DNA of 64,000 bases from Bacteroidales bacterium (GTDB taxonomy: Bacteria; Bacteroidota; Bacteroidia; Bacteroidales; UBA932), in NCBI GenBank assembly GCA_017534745.1, contig JAFXVX010000015.1, positions 124,001 to 188,000 on the forward strand, written 5' to 3'. A model generated the notes under the pieces. That model saw nothing but the letters and a program-made list of their open reading frames with translations. It was not told where the DNA came from and made no database searches. Below are positions 7,771 to 15,656 of this stretch, piece after piece. The translations under genes and the position numbers were made by a program. Position 1 is the first letter of the stretch. Each line of letters opens with the position of its first letter.

Positions 7771-9620
7771 CGTCTCCTAATTCTTACACGGTTGAGAAGA
7801 TAACTTGATTTCATCCTGGCCTCCAGATCCTTACGGTCTCCCCAGGGGATTTCCCCGTTGAGGTATTTCTCCACCATAAGCGAAGCAATCGGAGCGGCGA
7901 AAGTCGCGCCGAAGCCGCCGTATTCCACATAGGCCGCTACCGCTATCTTAGGATTGTCCATCGGGGCGAAGCACATGAAGACGGAATTGTCCTCGCCGCG
8001 CGGATTCTGCGCGGTGCCGGTCTTGCCGCAGATGTCGAGGCCGTCCACGTGGGCTATTGCAGCGGTGCCGCCGGTGCCGGGCGGGCTGTTCACCGCTCTC
8101 CACATTCCCCTTATGACCTTCGGGAACTGTGTCGTGTCCACCATCGTGTAGTGCTTCTCGTAGTACTTTGGATCTATCTGGATGTCTTCGTATTCCTTCA
8201 CCAGGTGCGGTATCTTGTACCAGCCCCTGTTGGCGATGGTTGCGCAGAAATTGGCCAGGTGGAGCGGCGTGACGGCGATTTCGCCCTGCCCGATGGAGAG
8301 GGAGATTACGGAATGGGAGTTCCACCGGCCCTTGCCGTAGGTCTTGTTGTAGGTCCTGGCCGAGGGGATGTTGCCGCCGAGCTCGGAGGGGAAGTCACTG
8401 CCGAGTTTCTTTCCGAAACCGAAACTGACGACGTAGTGGTTCCACATGTCCATGGACTCCTCGATGGAGGAGTATTTCCTGTTGTCGAGGATGTTGCGCA
8501 GCACGTAGCAGTAGTAGGCGTTGCAGGACATCATTATCGACTCCTCCATGTTGATGGGCGACTTGTGTCCGTGGCAGGCGAGCTTCTTGTCGGCGGAATA
8601 CTGGTATCCCCTGTTGCAGGGATGGGTCTCGGAAGGGGTCAGTACCCCTTCCTGGAGGCCGATCAGTGCGTTGACAATCTTGAAGCACGAGCCGGGCGGA
8701 TAGTAGGCCTGTACCGCACGGTTGAACATTGGCTTGTAGGGGTTATTCGCAATCTCCTCGTAGTGCTTGCCTATGTCAGCCAGCATGTTGACGTCGATGC
8801 CGGGGCTCGACACTATGGCGAGAATCTCGCCGGTGGACGGCTCGATTGCGACAACGGCTCCGGCCTTGTTGCGCATAAGCTGCTGGCCGTAGCGCTGCAG
8901 GTCGGCGTCGATTGTCGTCATGATATCGTGGCCCGGGGAGGCCTCCTTGTCCTCAGCACCGTCCTTGTAGGAACTCTCGATGCGGCCCTTGGCGTTGCGG
9001 ATATAGATGTGGTAGCCCTTTTCCCCGCGAAGGTCCTTCTCGCGGGCGGCTTCGATTCCGGTCTTGCCGATATAGTCTCCGACGCTGTATTCGTCGGGGT
9101 GGGCCTTTATGTAGGCCGCGTCCACTTCGGAGACATAGCCGAGCAGGTTTCCGCCGGCGTTGATGGGGTAGTCGCGTATGCTTCGGACCTGGCCGTAGAA
9201 GCCGGGGAACTGGTATTTGACCTCGTCGAAACTCATGTAGGTCTCCGCCGGCACCTGCTTTATCATAGCGACCGACTGGAAGCCGATCCTCCTGATGTTG
9301 GCCTTGTATTCGGCCATCTTGTCTATAATAAGCTGCGGGTCCACGTCGAGGACGGCGGCGAGGGCGAGGGTGTCGAACTTTCCGACCTCCCTCGGGGTCA
9401 CCATGATGTCGTAGGCCACTTTGTTGCCGACGATGATCTTGCCGTTGCGGTCGTAGATGACGCCCCTCGTCGGGTAAATGATCTCCTTGACGATGGAATT
9501 GGAGATGGAATCCGCCTTGTACTTGCTGTTGATGATCTGGATATAGAAAATCTTGCCCAGAAGTATGGCGGCGGCCACTCCGAGTCCTATGAGAATTTTG
9601 ATCTGACGGTCGTCTCTCAT
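7767..9620 (-). CDS. mrdA: Penicillin-binding protein 2 (elongation transpeptidase)
   Basis: Class B PBP that cross-links peptidoglycan made by RodA. 617 residues: one N-terminal membrane anchor (about 10-30), a dimerisation/pedestal domain beginning YPTRGVIYDRNG (49-60), and the transpeptidase domain with S311-x-x-K314 (PGSCFK), S365-C-N367 and K533-T-G535. A pair of Cys at 335 and 349 flanks a short loop after the active-site helix. Start and stop both overlap neighbours by ATGA-type junctions, so it is tightly coupled to mreD and rodA. Target of beta-lactams such as mecillinam in relatives. Confidence 0.95.
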   Translation of the reverse strand: MRDDRQIKILIGLGVAAAILLGKIFYIQIINSKYKADSISNSIVKEIIYPTRGVIYDRNGKIIVGNKVAYDIMVTPREVGKFDTLALAAVLDVDPQLIIDKMAEYKANIRRIGFQSVAMIKQVPAETYMSFDEVKYQFPGFYGQVRSIRDYPINAGGNLLGYVSEVDAAYIKAHPDEYSVGDYIGKTGIEAAREKDLRGEKGYHIYIRNAKGRIESSYKDGAEDKEASPGHDIMTTIDADLQRYGQQLMRNKAGAVVAIEPSTGEILAIVSSPGIDVNMLADIGKHYEEIANNPYKPMFNRAVQAYYPPGSCFKIVNALIGLQEGVLTPSETHPCNRGYQYSADKKLACHGHKSPINMEESIMMSCNAYYCYVLRNILDNRKYSSIEESMDMWNHYVVSFGFGKKLGSDFPSELGGNIPSARTYNKTYGKGRWNSHSVISLSIGQGEIAVTPLHLANFCATIANRGWYKIPHLVKEYEDIQIDPKYYEKHYTMVDTTQFPKVIRGMWRAVNSPPGTGGTAAIAHVDGLDICGKTGTAQNPRGEDNSVFMCFAPMDNPKIAVAAYVEYGGFGATFAAPIASLMVEKYLNGEIPWGDRKDLEARMKSSYLLNRVRIRRR

Positions 9621-10132
9621 CAGCTCCTCCCTTCAGGGGAAAGCGCATCCACCGCTGCAATCGAAACTATGAATCCGGTGATGAGCGAGCAGATAAAACG
9701 CAGGAGGTTGAACCAGAAAGGCCTGGTCCCGGCCCCGTCGGCGGTGATGTAAATGATGAGGAACAGGGCCTGGACGAAAAGTATTGCAAGGGCCACTTTG
9801 GTGAAGCCGTTGCGCCTGATGGAGAAATCCTCCTTTCGGGAGAACATCTCTTCGCCGAAGATAAGCGAGATGGTGGTGTTGCGCAGGAAGGCCACGGGCA
9901 CCAGCGCCAGCGTATTGAGCCCGAGCACCCCGTCGGCCAGCAGGTCCACGCCGAGCCCGGTGCCGAAGGCGATGAGGAGGGCGGCGTTGGTTGAGTAGCG
10001 TATGGGTATGGACAGCACCATTACCGGCAGTATGGTCAGGGTGATAAACTGCGACAGGTGAAGGTAGTTGGTGATCAGTATCTGGATGACCGCCAGCAGG
10101 AAATACGCCAGGAAGAAATCTACTCTTTTCAT
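9620..10132 (-). CDS. mreD: Rod shape-determining protein MreD
   Basis: A 170-residue inner-membrane protein with about five or six hydrophobic segments and few charged loops. It links MreC to the elongation synthases. Sequence similarity in this family is low, so the call rests on membrane topology, length and strict position between mreC and mrdA. It overlaps mreC by four bases (ATGA-type) and mrdA by one. Confidence 0.88.
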   Translation of the reverse strand: MKRVDFFLAYFLLAVIQILITNYLHLSQFITLTILPVMVLSIPIRYSTNAALLIAFGTGLGVDLLADGVLGLNTLALVPVAFLRNTTISLIFGEEMFSRKEDFSIRRNGFTKVALAILFVQALFLIIYITADGAGTRPFWFNLLRFICSLITGFIVSIAAVDALSPEGRS

Positions 10133-10950
10133 CTGTCCTCGAGGGCCTCCAGCTCCCTTTGTGAAGTGTTGCCCACTATGGTCACATAGCGGAGGGTTGA
10201 GAAATCCTGGAACAGCCTGACCTTGATTTCATTGGTCGCGCCGTTGATGACCTTGGACGCTCCGGCGGTCCCGAGGGGGATGTCCGGCGGGAAGATCGAA
10301 GAGTAGCCGCTGGTGTAAACGGTGTCTCCTTCCTGATATTTGTACTGCAGGGGTATCTCGCGGAGAATGGCCTTTCGGGAGGACCTGCCGTCCCAGACGA
10401 GCGGCCCCACGGCGCCCTTGTCGCCGAGGCGGGCGCTGATGGAGATGTCCGGGTTCATGAACGACAGGGCGTAGGAGTGGTGCTTCTCCACCGCATCGAC
10501 GATGCCTACGACGCCCTTCGAGGTCACGATGCCGCTGTTCTCGAGGACGCCGTCCTCGGAGCCGCGGTTGATTATGATGTAGTTGTGCTGGCGGTTGCGA
10601 CTGATTTTTTCGATCTCCGCCGGGATATAGATGAAGCCGCGTCCGGGCTTGAAGCCCAGGCGCATGGTGTCGAGCCTTGCATCATCCACGATGGACTTGT
10701 AGTAAACGAGATCTTCCCTGAGGGCGGCGTTCTCGGCCGCCAGGTCGCGGTTGACCTTGCGGAGCTGGAAGTAGTATTTGATGCCTTCGGTGCCGCCCCA
10801 GAGCGTCCCCTGGATGCGGTGGGCGCCGCGGGCTATCCAGTGGCGCTGCAGCGAGCCGTTGGCGGAGATCATATTCAGGGCGGCAATCTCCATGAGGATG
10901 AAGATTGCCGTACTGATGAGAATCGGTATGATCCTTCTCTCCTTGGGCAT
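10129..10950 (-). CDS. mreC: Rod shape-determining protein MreC
   Basis: 273 residues with one N-terminal membrane helix (about 9-27), a coiled coil (about 60-90, rich in Leu/Asn/Glu) and the periplasmic double beta-barrel, including GSEDGVLENSGIVTSKGVVG (about 130-150) and VYTSGYSSIFPPDIPLG. It forms the periplasmic scaffold that activates PBP2-RodA. It starts within the mreB stop (TAATG). Confidence 0.93.
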   Translation of the reverse strand: MPKERRIIPILISTAIFILMEIAALNMISANGSLQRHWIARGAHRIQGTLWGGTEGIKYYFQLRKVNRDLAAENAALREDLVYYKSIVDDARLDTMRLGFKPGRGFIYIPAEIEKISRNRQHNYIIINRGSEDGVLENSGIVTSKGVVGIVDAVEKHHSYALSFMNPDISISARLGDKGAVGPLVWDGRSSRKAILREIPLQYKYQEGDTVYTSGYSSIFPPDIPLGTAGASKVINGATNEIKVRLFQDFSTLRYVTIVGNTSQRELEALEDR

Positions 10951-11969
10951 TAACGCATCAGGAACTGGTAGTTCTCGGTGTTCTTGAGGGCGATGCAGGT
11001 GCCGCGGGCAACCGCGCGGAGGGGATCTTCAGCCACGTGGAACTGGATGTTGACCTTGTCGGTCAGCCTCCTGGCGAGGCCCCTCAGAAGGGCGCCGCCG
11101 CCGGAGAGGAAGATGCCGTTCTCCACGATGTCGGAGTAGAGCTCCGGGGGAGTCTGCTCGAGGACATGGAGAATGGAACCCTCGATCCTGGCGATCGATT
11201 TGTCGAGGCAGTGGGCGATCTCCTGGTAGTTGATTGTCGCATCCACGGGGTGAGCCGTCATGAGGTTCGGACCCCTGACGAGGAACGGCTCCGGCTCTTC
11301 GTCGAGCTCGGGGATGACCGAGCCGACGGCGATCTTGATCTTCTCCGCCGTCGTCTCGCCGACGCGGATGTTGTGCTGCTGGCGGAGGTAGTTTTGGATA
11401 TCGGAGGTGAATACGTCGCCGGCGACACGGATGCTGTCCTGCTGGACGATGCCGCCGAGGGAGATGACCGCGATCTCAGTCGTGCCGCCGCCTATGTCAA
11501 CCACCATATTGCCCCTCGGAGCCTCGACGTCGAGACCGATACCGAGGGCTGCCGCCATCGGCTCGTAAATCAGGAAGACGTCGCGGCCTCCGGCGTGCTC
11601 GGTTGAGTCGCGGACGGCCCTGAGCTCCACTTCGGTCGAACCGGAAGGAACGCCGACGACGACCTTGAGGTTCGGAGGGAAGATGCTCTTGTGCTTGGAG
11701 TTGACCTGGCGGATGAATTCACGTATCATCATCTCGGCCGCCTGGAAGTCGGCGATGACGCCGTCCCTGAGCGGTCGGACGGTCTTGATGCCCGGATTTG
11801 TCTTCTCGTGCATCAGCTTGGCTTTCTGGCCGATGGCCTTGAAGTTGCCGTTGTTGTCCATCGCGACGATGCTGGGTTCGTCGAGGGCGATTTCGTCATT
11901 TTTGAAGATGACGGTGTTGGCGGTTCCAAGGTCGATGGCGAGCTCTTGTGTCAGGAATGAGAATGCCAT
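10950..11969 (-). CDS. mreB: Rod shape-determining actin homologue MreB
   Basis: 339-residue bacterial actin that organises lateral wall synthesis. The phosphate-1 motif IDLGTANTV is at about residue 12, DIGGGTTEIAVIS near 170 and the adenosine-binding GGGALLRGL near 293, all intact. Family length is about 340. First gene of the elongasome operon, read from the promoter at 12007-12039 and leaving a leader of roughly 33 bases. Divergent from ispD. Confidence 0.97.
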   Translation of the reverse strand: MAFSFLTQELAIDLGTANTVIFKNDEIALDEPSIVAMDNNGNFKAIGQKAKLMHEKTNPGIKTVRPLRDGVIADFQAAEMMIREFIRQVNSKHKSIFPPNLKVVVGVPSGSTEVELRAVRDSTEHAGGRDVFLIYEPMAAALGIGLDVEAPRGNMVVDIGGGTTEIAVISLGGIVQQDSIRVAGDVFTSDIQNYLRQQHNIRVGETTAEKIKIAVGSVIPELDEEPEPFLVRGPNLMTAHPVDATINYQEIAHCLDKSIARIEGSILHVLEQTPPELYSDIVENGIFLSGGGALLRGLARRLTDKVNIQFHVAEDPLRAVARGTCIALKNTENYQFLMR

Positions 11970-12006
11970 ATTTTTCTGTTAAATTTCGTTACAGTCGATA
12001 ATCCTT

Positions 12007-12039
12007 CAAAGGTAACAATTTTTTCCGTATCTTCGCAAA
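12007..12039 (-). promoter_or_regulatory. Promoter of the mre-mrdA-rodA operon
   Basis: On the minus strand TTTG (12036-12039), a 21-base spacer and TACCTTTG (12007-12014) fit the Bacteroidetes consensus. A weaker -7 match, TATCTTCG (12028-12035, plus strand), may serve ispD from the same gap. Confidence 0.65.
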
Positions 12040-12054
12040 TGAAAAAGCAGCATA

Positions 12055-12762
12055 ATGGACAGAAAAATATTTTTGGTGGCGGTAGCAGGGGGGAGCGGAG
12101 TGAGGATGGGGGGAGCGACGCCTAAGCAGTTTTTGCCGCTGAAGGGTAAGGCGGTGCTGGAAAGGACGATAGCGCGTTTCGTTGAGGCCTTCCCGGAGAT
12201 ATCCGTTGTGACGGTGCTCCCGAAGGAGCACATCGGCACCTGGGATGCCTACTGCTCGGCGCGTGGATTTTCCGTGCGGCAGACTATGGTTCCCGGCGGG
12301 ATCACCCGTTTCCATTCCGTCAGGGCGGCGCTCGGGAAGGTTCCTGACGGTGCGATAGTCGCCATCCATGACGGCGTGAGGCCGCTCGTGAGCGTCGGCC
12401 TTTTGAGGAGAATGGCGGAACGGATGGCATCCGTTCGCGCACTGATCCCCGTCGTTCCGGTCACTGACACTTTGAAAATCCTCGACGGCTCCATTCCGGA
12501 GGGCCTAGTGACTGCGTCCGACCCGGACCCTCTCCGGAGCCGCTATTTTGCCGCCCAGACGCCCCAGATGTTCCTCTCCGAGGATATCAAGGCCGCCTAC
12601 GACGGCCCCTTCGATTCGTCCTTCACCGACGACGCCTCCGTCGCGAGGAGAAAAGAAATACCGCTCTCCTACATAGAAGGAGAACGGTTCAATCTTAAAA
12701 TCACCACCCCGGAGGACCTTGTCCTCGCGGAGGCCGTGCTGGACTACCTGATGCCGGAGTAG
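12055..12762 (+). CDS. ispD: 2-C-methyl-D-erythritol 4-phosphate cytidylyltransferase
   Basis: Third enzyme of the MEP isoprenoid pathway; it transfers CMP to MEP. 235 residues. The nucleotide-binding AGGSGVRMGG (11-20) with the conserved Lys of TPKQFLPL, the HDGVRPLV stretch (about 103-110) and TDDAS near residue 193 are typical. The MEP pathway is supported by ispH at 61171-62061. It overlaps the convergent Lrp gene by 19 bases at the 3' end. Confidence 0.94.
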   Translation: MDRKIFLVAVAGGSGVRMGGATPKQFLPLKGKAVLERTIARFVEAFPEISVVTVLPKEHIGTWDAYCSARGFSVRQTMVPGGITRFHSVRAALGKVPDGAIVAIHDGVRPLVSVGLLRRMAERMASVRALIPVVPVTDTLKILDGSIPEGLVTASDPDPLRSRYFAAQTPQMFLSEDIKAAYDGPFDSSFTDDASVARRKEIPLSYIEGERFNLKITTPEDLVLAEAVLDYLMPE

Positions 12763-13244
12763 GTCGTACTCTTGAAATCCTTGACCCAGACCTGGCGCTC
12801 GATGGCTTCGTCGAGCGAGATCATCGTTTCGGTGGACTGGATGTAGGGAATCTTCTGGATGGTGTTCAGGAGGACCTCCATAAGGTGGTCATTGTCAAGG
12901 CAATAGACCTTAGCAAGAATGCCGTATTTCCCAGTCACATAGTGGCACTCCACAATCTCCGGAATCTTTTTAAGGTAGGCCACGACCTCGGGATACTTAT
13001 TGGCTTCCGAGAGCGAGATGGAGATGAAGGCGCAGACGTTGAGGCCGAGGGCCTGAGGCTTGACCAGAAGGCGGCTTCCGGTGATGACGCCGGCCGCTTC
13101 CAGCCTTTTGACCCTCTGGTGGATGGCGGCGCCCGAGACGTTGCACTCGCGTGCTATCTCAAGGAAGGGCATCCTCGCGTTCTTGACGAGGGATGAGAGG
13201 ATTTTCTGATCGATCGCATCGATGTGGTAGGTTGATGCTGCCAT
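12744..13244 (-). CDS. Lrp/AsnC-family transcriptional regulator
   Basis: 166 residues with an N-terminal winged HTH (AIDQKILSSLVKNARMPFLE, about 9-28, then the recognition-helix region VSGAAIHQRVKRLEAAGVI) and a C-terminal RAM effector-binding domain. These proteins sense amino acids and form octamers; the ligand here cannot be told. It follows topA by 6 bases on the same strand, so it is probably co-transcribed with it. Confidence 0.88.
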   Translation of the reverse strand: MAASTYHIDAIDQKILSSLVKNARMPFLEIARECNVSGAAIHQRVKRLEAAGVITGSRLLVKPQALGLNVCAFISISLSEANKYPEVVAYLKKIPEIVECHYVTGKYGILAKVYCLDNDHLMEVLLNTIQKIPYIQSTETMISLDEAIERQVWVKDFKSTTYSGIR

Positions 13245-13250
13245 ATTTTT

Positions 13251-15542
13251 CTATTTTCTTGTTTTCTTTTTGGCTGCAGCCGCTCCTGCGGCGATAATCT
13301 TCCGGCAATCCTCATCGGTGAGGGAGTCGGCGTTTTTGCCGCGCGGAATCTTGTAGTTGATCCCGCCGGACTTGATGTATTGTCCGTAGGGCCCCTGCAT
13401 GATGGTGTATCCGTCTGCCTCACGGATGACTCCCCTCTTCCCGCCGCTGTCTGCGGATATCAGCTCGATGCATTCCTCGAGAGTGATTTTCATGGGGTCC
13501 TTGCCGCGGGGAACCGAGATGTTGCGGTCGCCGAAACGGATATATGGACCGAAGCGGCCCTTTGTCACGACGATGTCGTTGCCATCGAGGGTGCCGACGG
13601 TCCTCGGGAGCTCGAAGAGCTTCAGGGCCTGGGCGACGGTGATGGAGTCGATAAGGGTGCCTTTGGGGAGGGAAGCGAACTGTTTTTTCTCTCCGTCGCC
13701 CTTCTGGACGAAGGCGCCGAAACGGCCGAACTTTGCTATGAGCGGCTCGCCCGTTTCGGGATCGTTGCCGATGAGCTTTTCGACTTTACTGAATTTGCCG
13801 TCTCCGATCACTTCTCCAATCCTCTTGTGGAAGGGGGTGTAGAAGCCGGAAATGGTCTTTTCCCAGGAAGTCTTGCCTTCAGCGATGCGGTCGAAGTCCT
13901 CTTCGACCCTCGCCGTGAAGTCGTAATCCACGATGCCCGGGAACTCGCTCACAAGGAAGTCTGACACAATGATTCCGATGTCCTGGGGCATCAGTTTGCG
14001 TTTTTCGGCTCCGACGGTCTCTGTCTTCCTGGAGGCGGTGATCCTGCCTCCGGAGAGGGTCAGGTTCTCGACAGGAATCTTTACTCCCTCCTTGTCTCCT
14101 TCCGTGATGTAACCCCTTCCGGAAGAGAGAGTCGGAACAATCGTGCCCCAGGTCGAAGGGCGGCCGATCTCGAGTTCCTCGAGCTTTCTCGTGAGAGTGC
14201 CCTGCGAATAGCGCTGGGGAGGGGCGGTGAACTTGCACTCGGCGGAGATGGACTTTGCGTCCATCGCGTCGCCTTTTTTTACCGCCGGGAGGACAGTCCC
14301 GCTTTCTTCGGAATCGTCTCCGTAAAGCTTCATATAGCCGTCGAAAAGGACCTCAACGGCCTGGGCAGAGAATGTCTCGGGTCTTGCGGAGGAACTGATG
14401 CGGACGAGTGTGTTGAGAACCCTCGCATCCGCCATCTGGCTGGCTACGGTACGCTTCCAGATAAGGTTATAGAGCCTCTTTTCGAGGGTGGAACCTTCGA
14501 TCTCGGCCCTGGAAATGTAGGTCGGACGGATGGCTTCGTGGGCCTCCTGCGCGCCGCGAACTTTCGTCTTGTACTGGCGCGGCCTTGAGTAGGAGGGGCC
14601 CCAGGTGTCGGAGATGTATTTTGCGGTCGTGTTGATGGCGAGCGAGGAGAGGGTCGTGGAGTCTGTCCTCATATAAGTAATAAGACCTCTCTCGTAAAGG
14701 GACTGGGCCACCCTCATCGTCTGGCTCACAGGGAAATGGAGCTTCCTCGATGCCTCCTGCTGGAGGGTCGAGGTGGTGAAGGGTGCGGCCGGGTGCCGGA
14801 GGGCTTCCTTTTTCTCCACGCCGTCAACCGCATAGCTCGCACCTATGCTGTCCTCAAGGAATTTACGCGCCTCGTCCTCGCTGCTGAAGCGGGAGTCGAG
14901 AAGGGCCTTTAGCTTAGTCTGGGCGGGGGAGCCTTCCGGGTGGAAGGTTCCTTCGACGCGATAGAACGGCTCGCTCCTGAATGCCATGATCTCCTTTTCC
15001 CTGTCCACGATGAGGCGCAGGGCGACGCTCTGCACCCTTCCCGCCGAGAGCTTCGGCTGGATTTTGCGCCAGAGGACGGGGGAGAGTTCGAAGCCGACCA
15101 GGCGGTCGAGGACGCGGCGCGCCTGCTGCGCATCGACGAGTTTCATGTCGATGTCCCGTGGGTTTGCCAGGGCTTCGAGTACGGCCGGCTTTGTGATCTC
15201 GTGGTAGGTGATGCGGCGGGTCCTCGCGGGGTCGAGGCCGAGGGTAACGGCGAGGTGCCAGGCGATAGCCTCTCCCTCGCGGTCGGGATCGGAAGCAAGA
15301 TAGACGGTCGAGGCTTTCGAGGCGAGCGCCTTCAGTTCGGCGACGACCCTCTTCTTGTCCGCCGGAATCTCGTATTCGGGGGCGAATCCGTGCTCTATAT
15401 CGACAGAAAGCCGCTTTTCGCTGAGGTCCCGGATGTGGCCGCGCGAAGAAACGACTTTGTAGTTCTCTTTCTCCTTTTTCAGAAATGCATCGATTTCCCT
15501 CGCCTTGGTGGGGGACTCGACGATTATGAGATTTTCCTCCAT
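13251..15542 (-). CDS. topA: DNA topoisomerase I
   Basis: Type IA topoisomerase that relaxes negative supercoils. 763 residues from the ATG at 15542, where MEENLIIVESPTKA aligns with the family N-terminus; an upstream TTG would add 16 unlikely residues. The Toprim domain (SDPDREGEAIAWH near residue 95) is followed by the active-site Tyr in GLITYMRTDST (about residue 290). The C-terminus has three zinc-free Toprim C-terminal repeats (AKFGRFGAFVQKG, TKGRFGPYIRFGD, MQGPYGQYIKSGG) and a Lys-rich tail, rather than Cys4 zinc ribbons. Confidence 0.96.
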   Translation of the reverse strand: MEENLIIVESPTKAREIDAFLKKEKENYKVVSSRGHIRDLSEKRLSVDIEHGFAPEYEIPADKKRVVAELKALASKASTVYLASDPDREGEAIAWHLAVTLGLDPARTRRITYHEITKPAVLEALANPRDIDMKLVDAQQARRVLDRLVGFELSPVLWRKIQPKLSAGRVQSVALRLIVDREKEIMAFRSEPFYRVEGTFHPEGSPAQTKLKALLDSRFSSEDEARKFLEDSIGASYAVDGVEKKEALRHPAAPFTTSTLQQEASRKLHFPVSQTMRVAQSLYERGLITYMRTDSTTLSSLAINTTAKYISDTWGPSYSRPRQYKTKVRGAQEAHEAIRPTYISRAEIEGSTLEKRLYNLIWKRTVASQMADARVLNTLVRISSSARPETFSAQAVEVLFDGYMKLYGDDSEESGTVLPAVKKGDAMDAKSISAECKFTAPPQRYSQGTLTRKLEELEIGRPSTWGTIVPTLSSGRGYITEGDKEGVKIPVENLTLSGGRITASRKTETVGAEKRKLMPQDIGIIVSDFLVSEFPGIVDYDFTARVEEDFDRIAEGKTSWEKTISGFYTPFHKRIGEVIGDGKFSKVEKLIGNDPETGEPLIAKFGRFGAFVQKGDGEKKQFASLPKGTLIDSITVAQALKLFELPRTVGTLDGNDIVVTKGRFGPYIRFGDRNISVPRGKDPMKITLEECIELISADSGGKRGVIREADGYTIMQGPYGQYIKSGGINYKIPRGKNADSLTDEDCRKIIAAGAAAAKKKTRK

Positions 15543-15600
15543 ACTCGAAACTTTTGTGCAAAGTAAATCACAAACGGGGCAATTTTCCAAATTTTAATGC

Positions 15601-15608
15601 TATTTTTG
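15601..15608 (+). promoter_or_regulatory. -7 box upstream of PBP1A gene
   Basis: TATTTTTG, an exact TAnnTTTG match, 48 bases before the ATG at 15657. No clear -33. Confidence 0.45.
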
Positions 15609-15656
15609 TAGTTCGAGTTCATCCCCCGGGAAGACTTGAATGAAATTCAAAAAAAT

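Noticed and set aside
8049..9752. 567-residue open frame on the plus strand
   Set aside because: It lies wholly antisense to mrdA, whose motifs are intact; long shadow frames are expected at this GC content.
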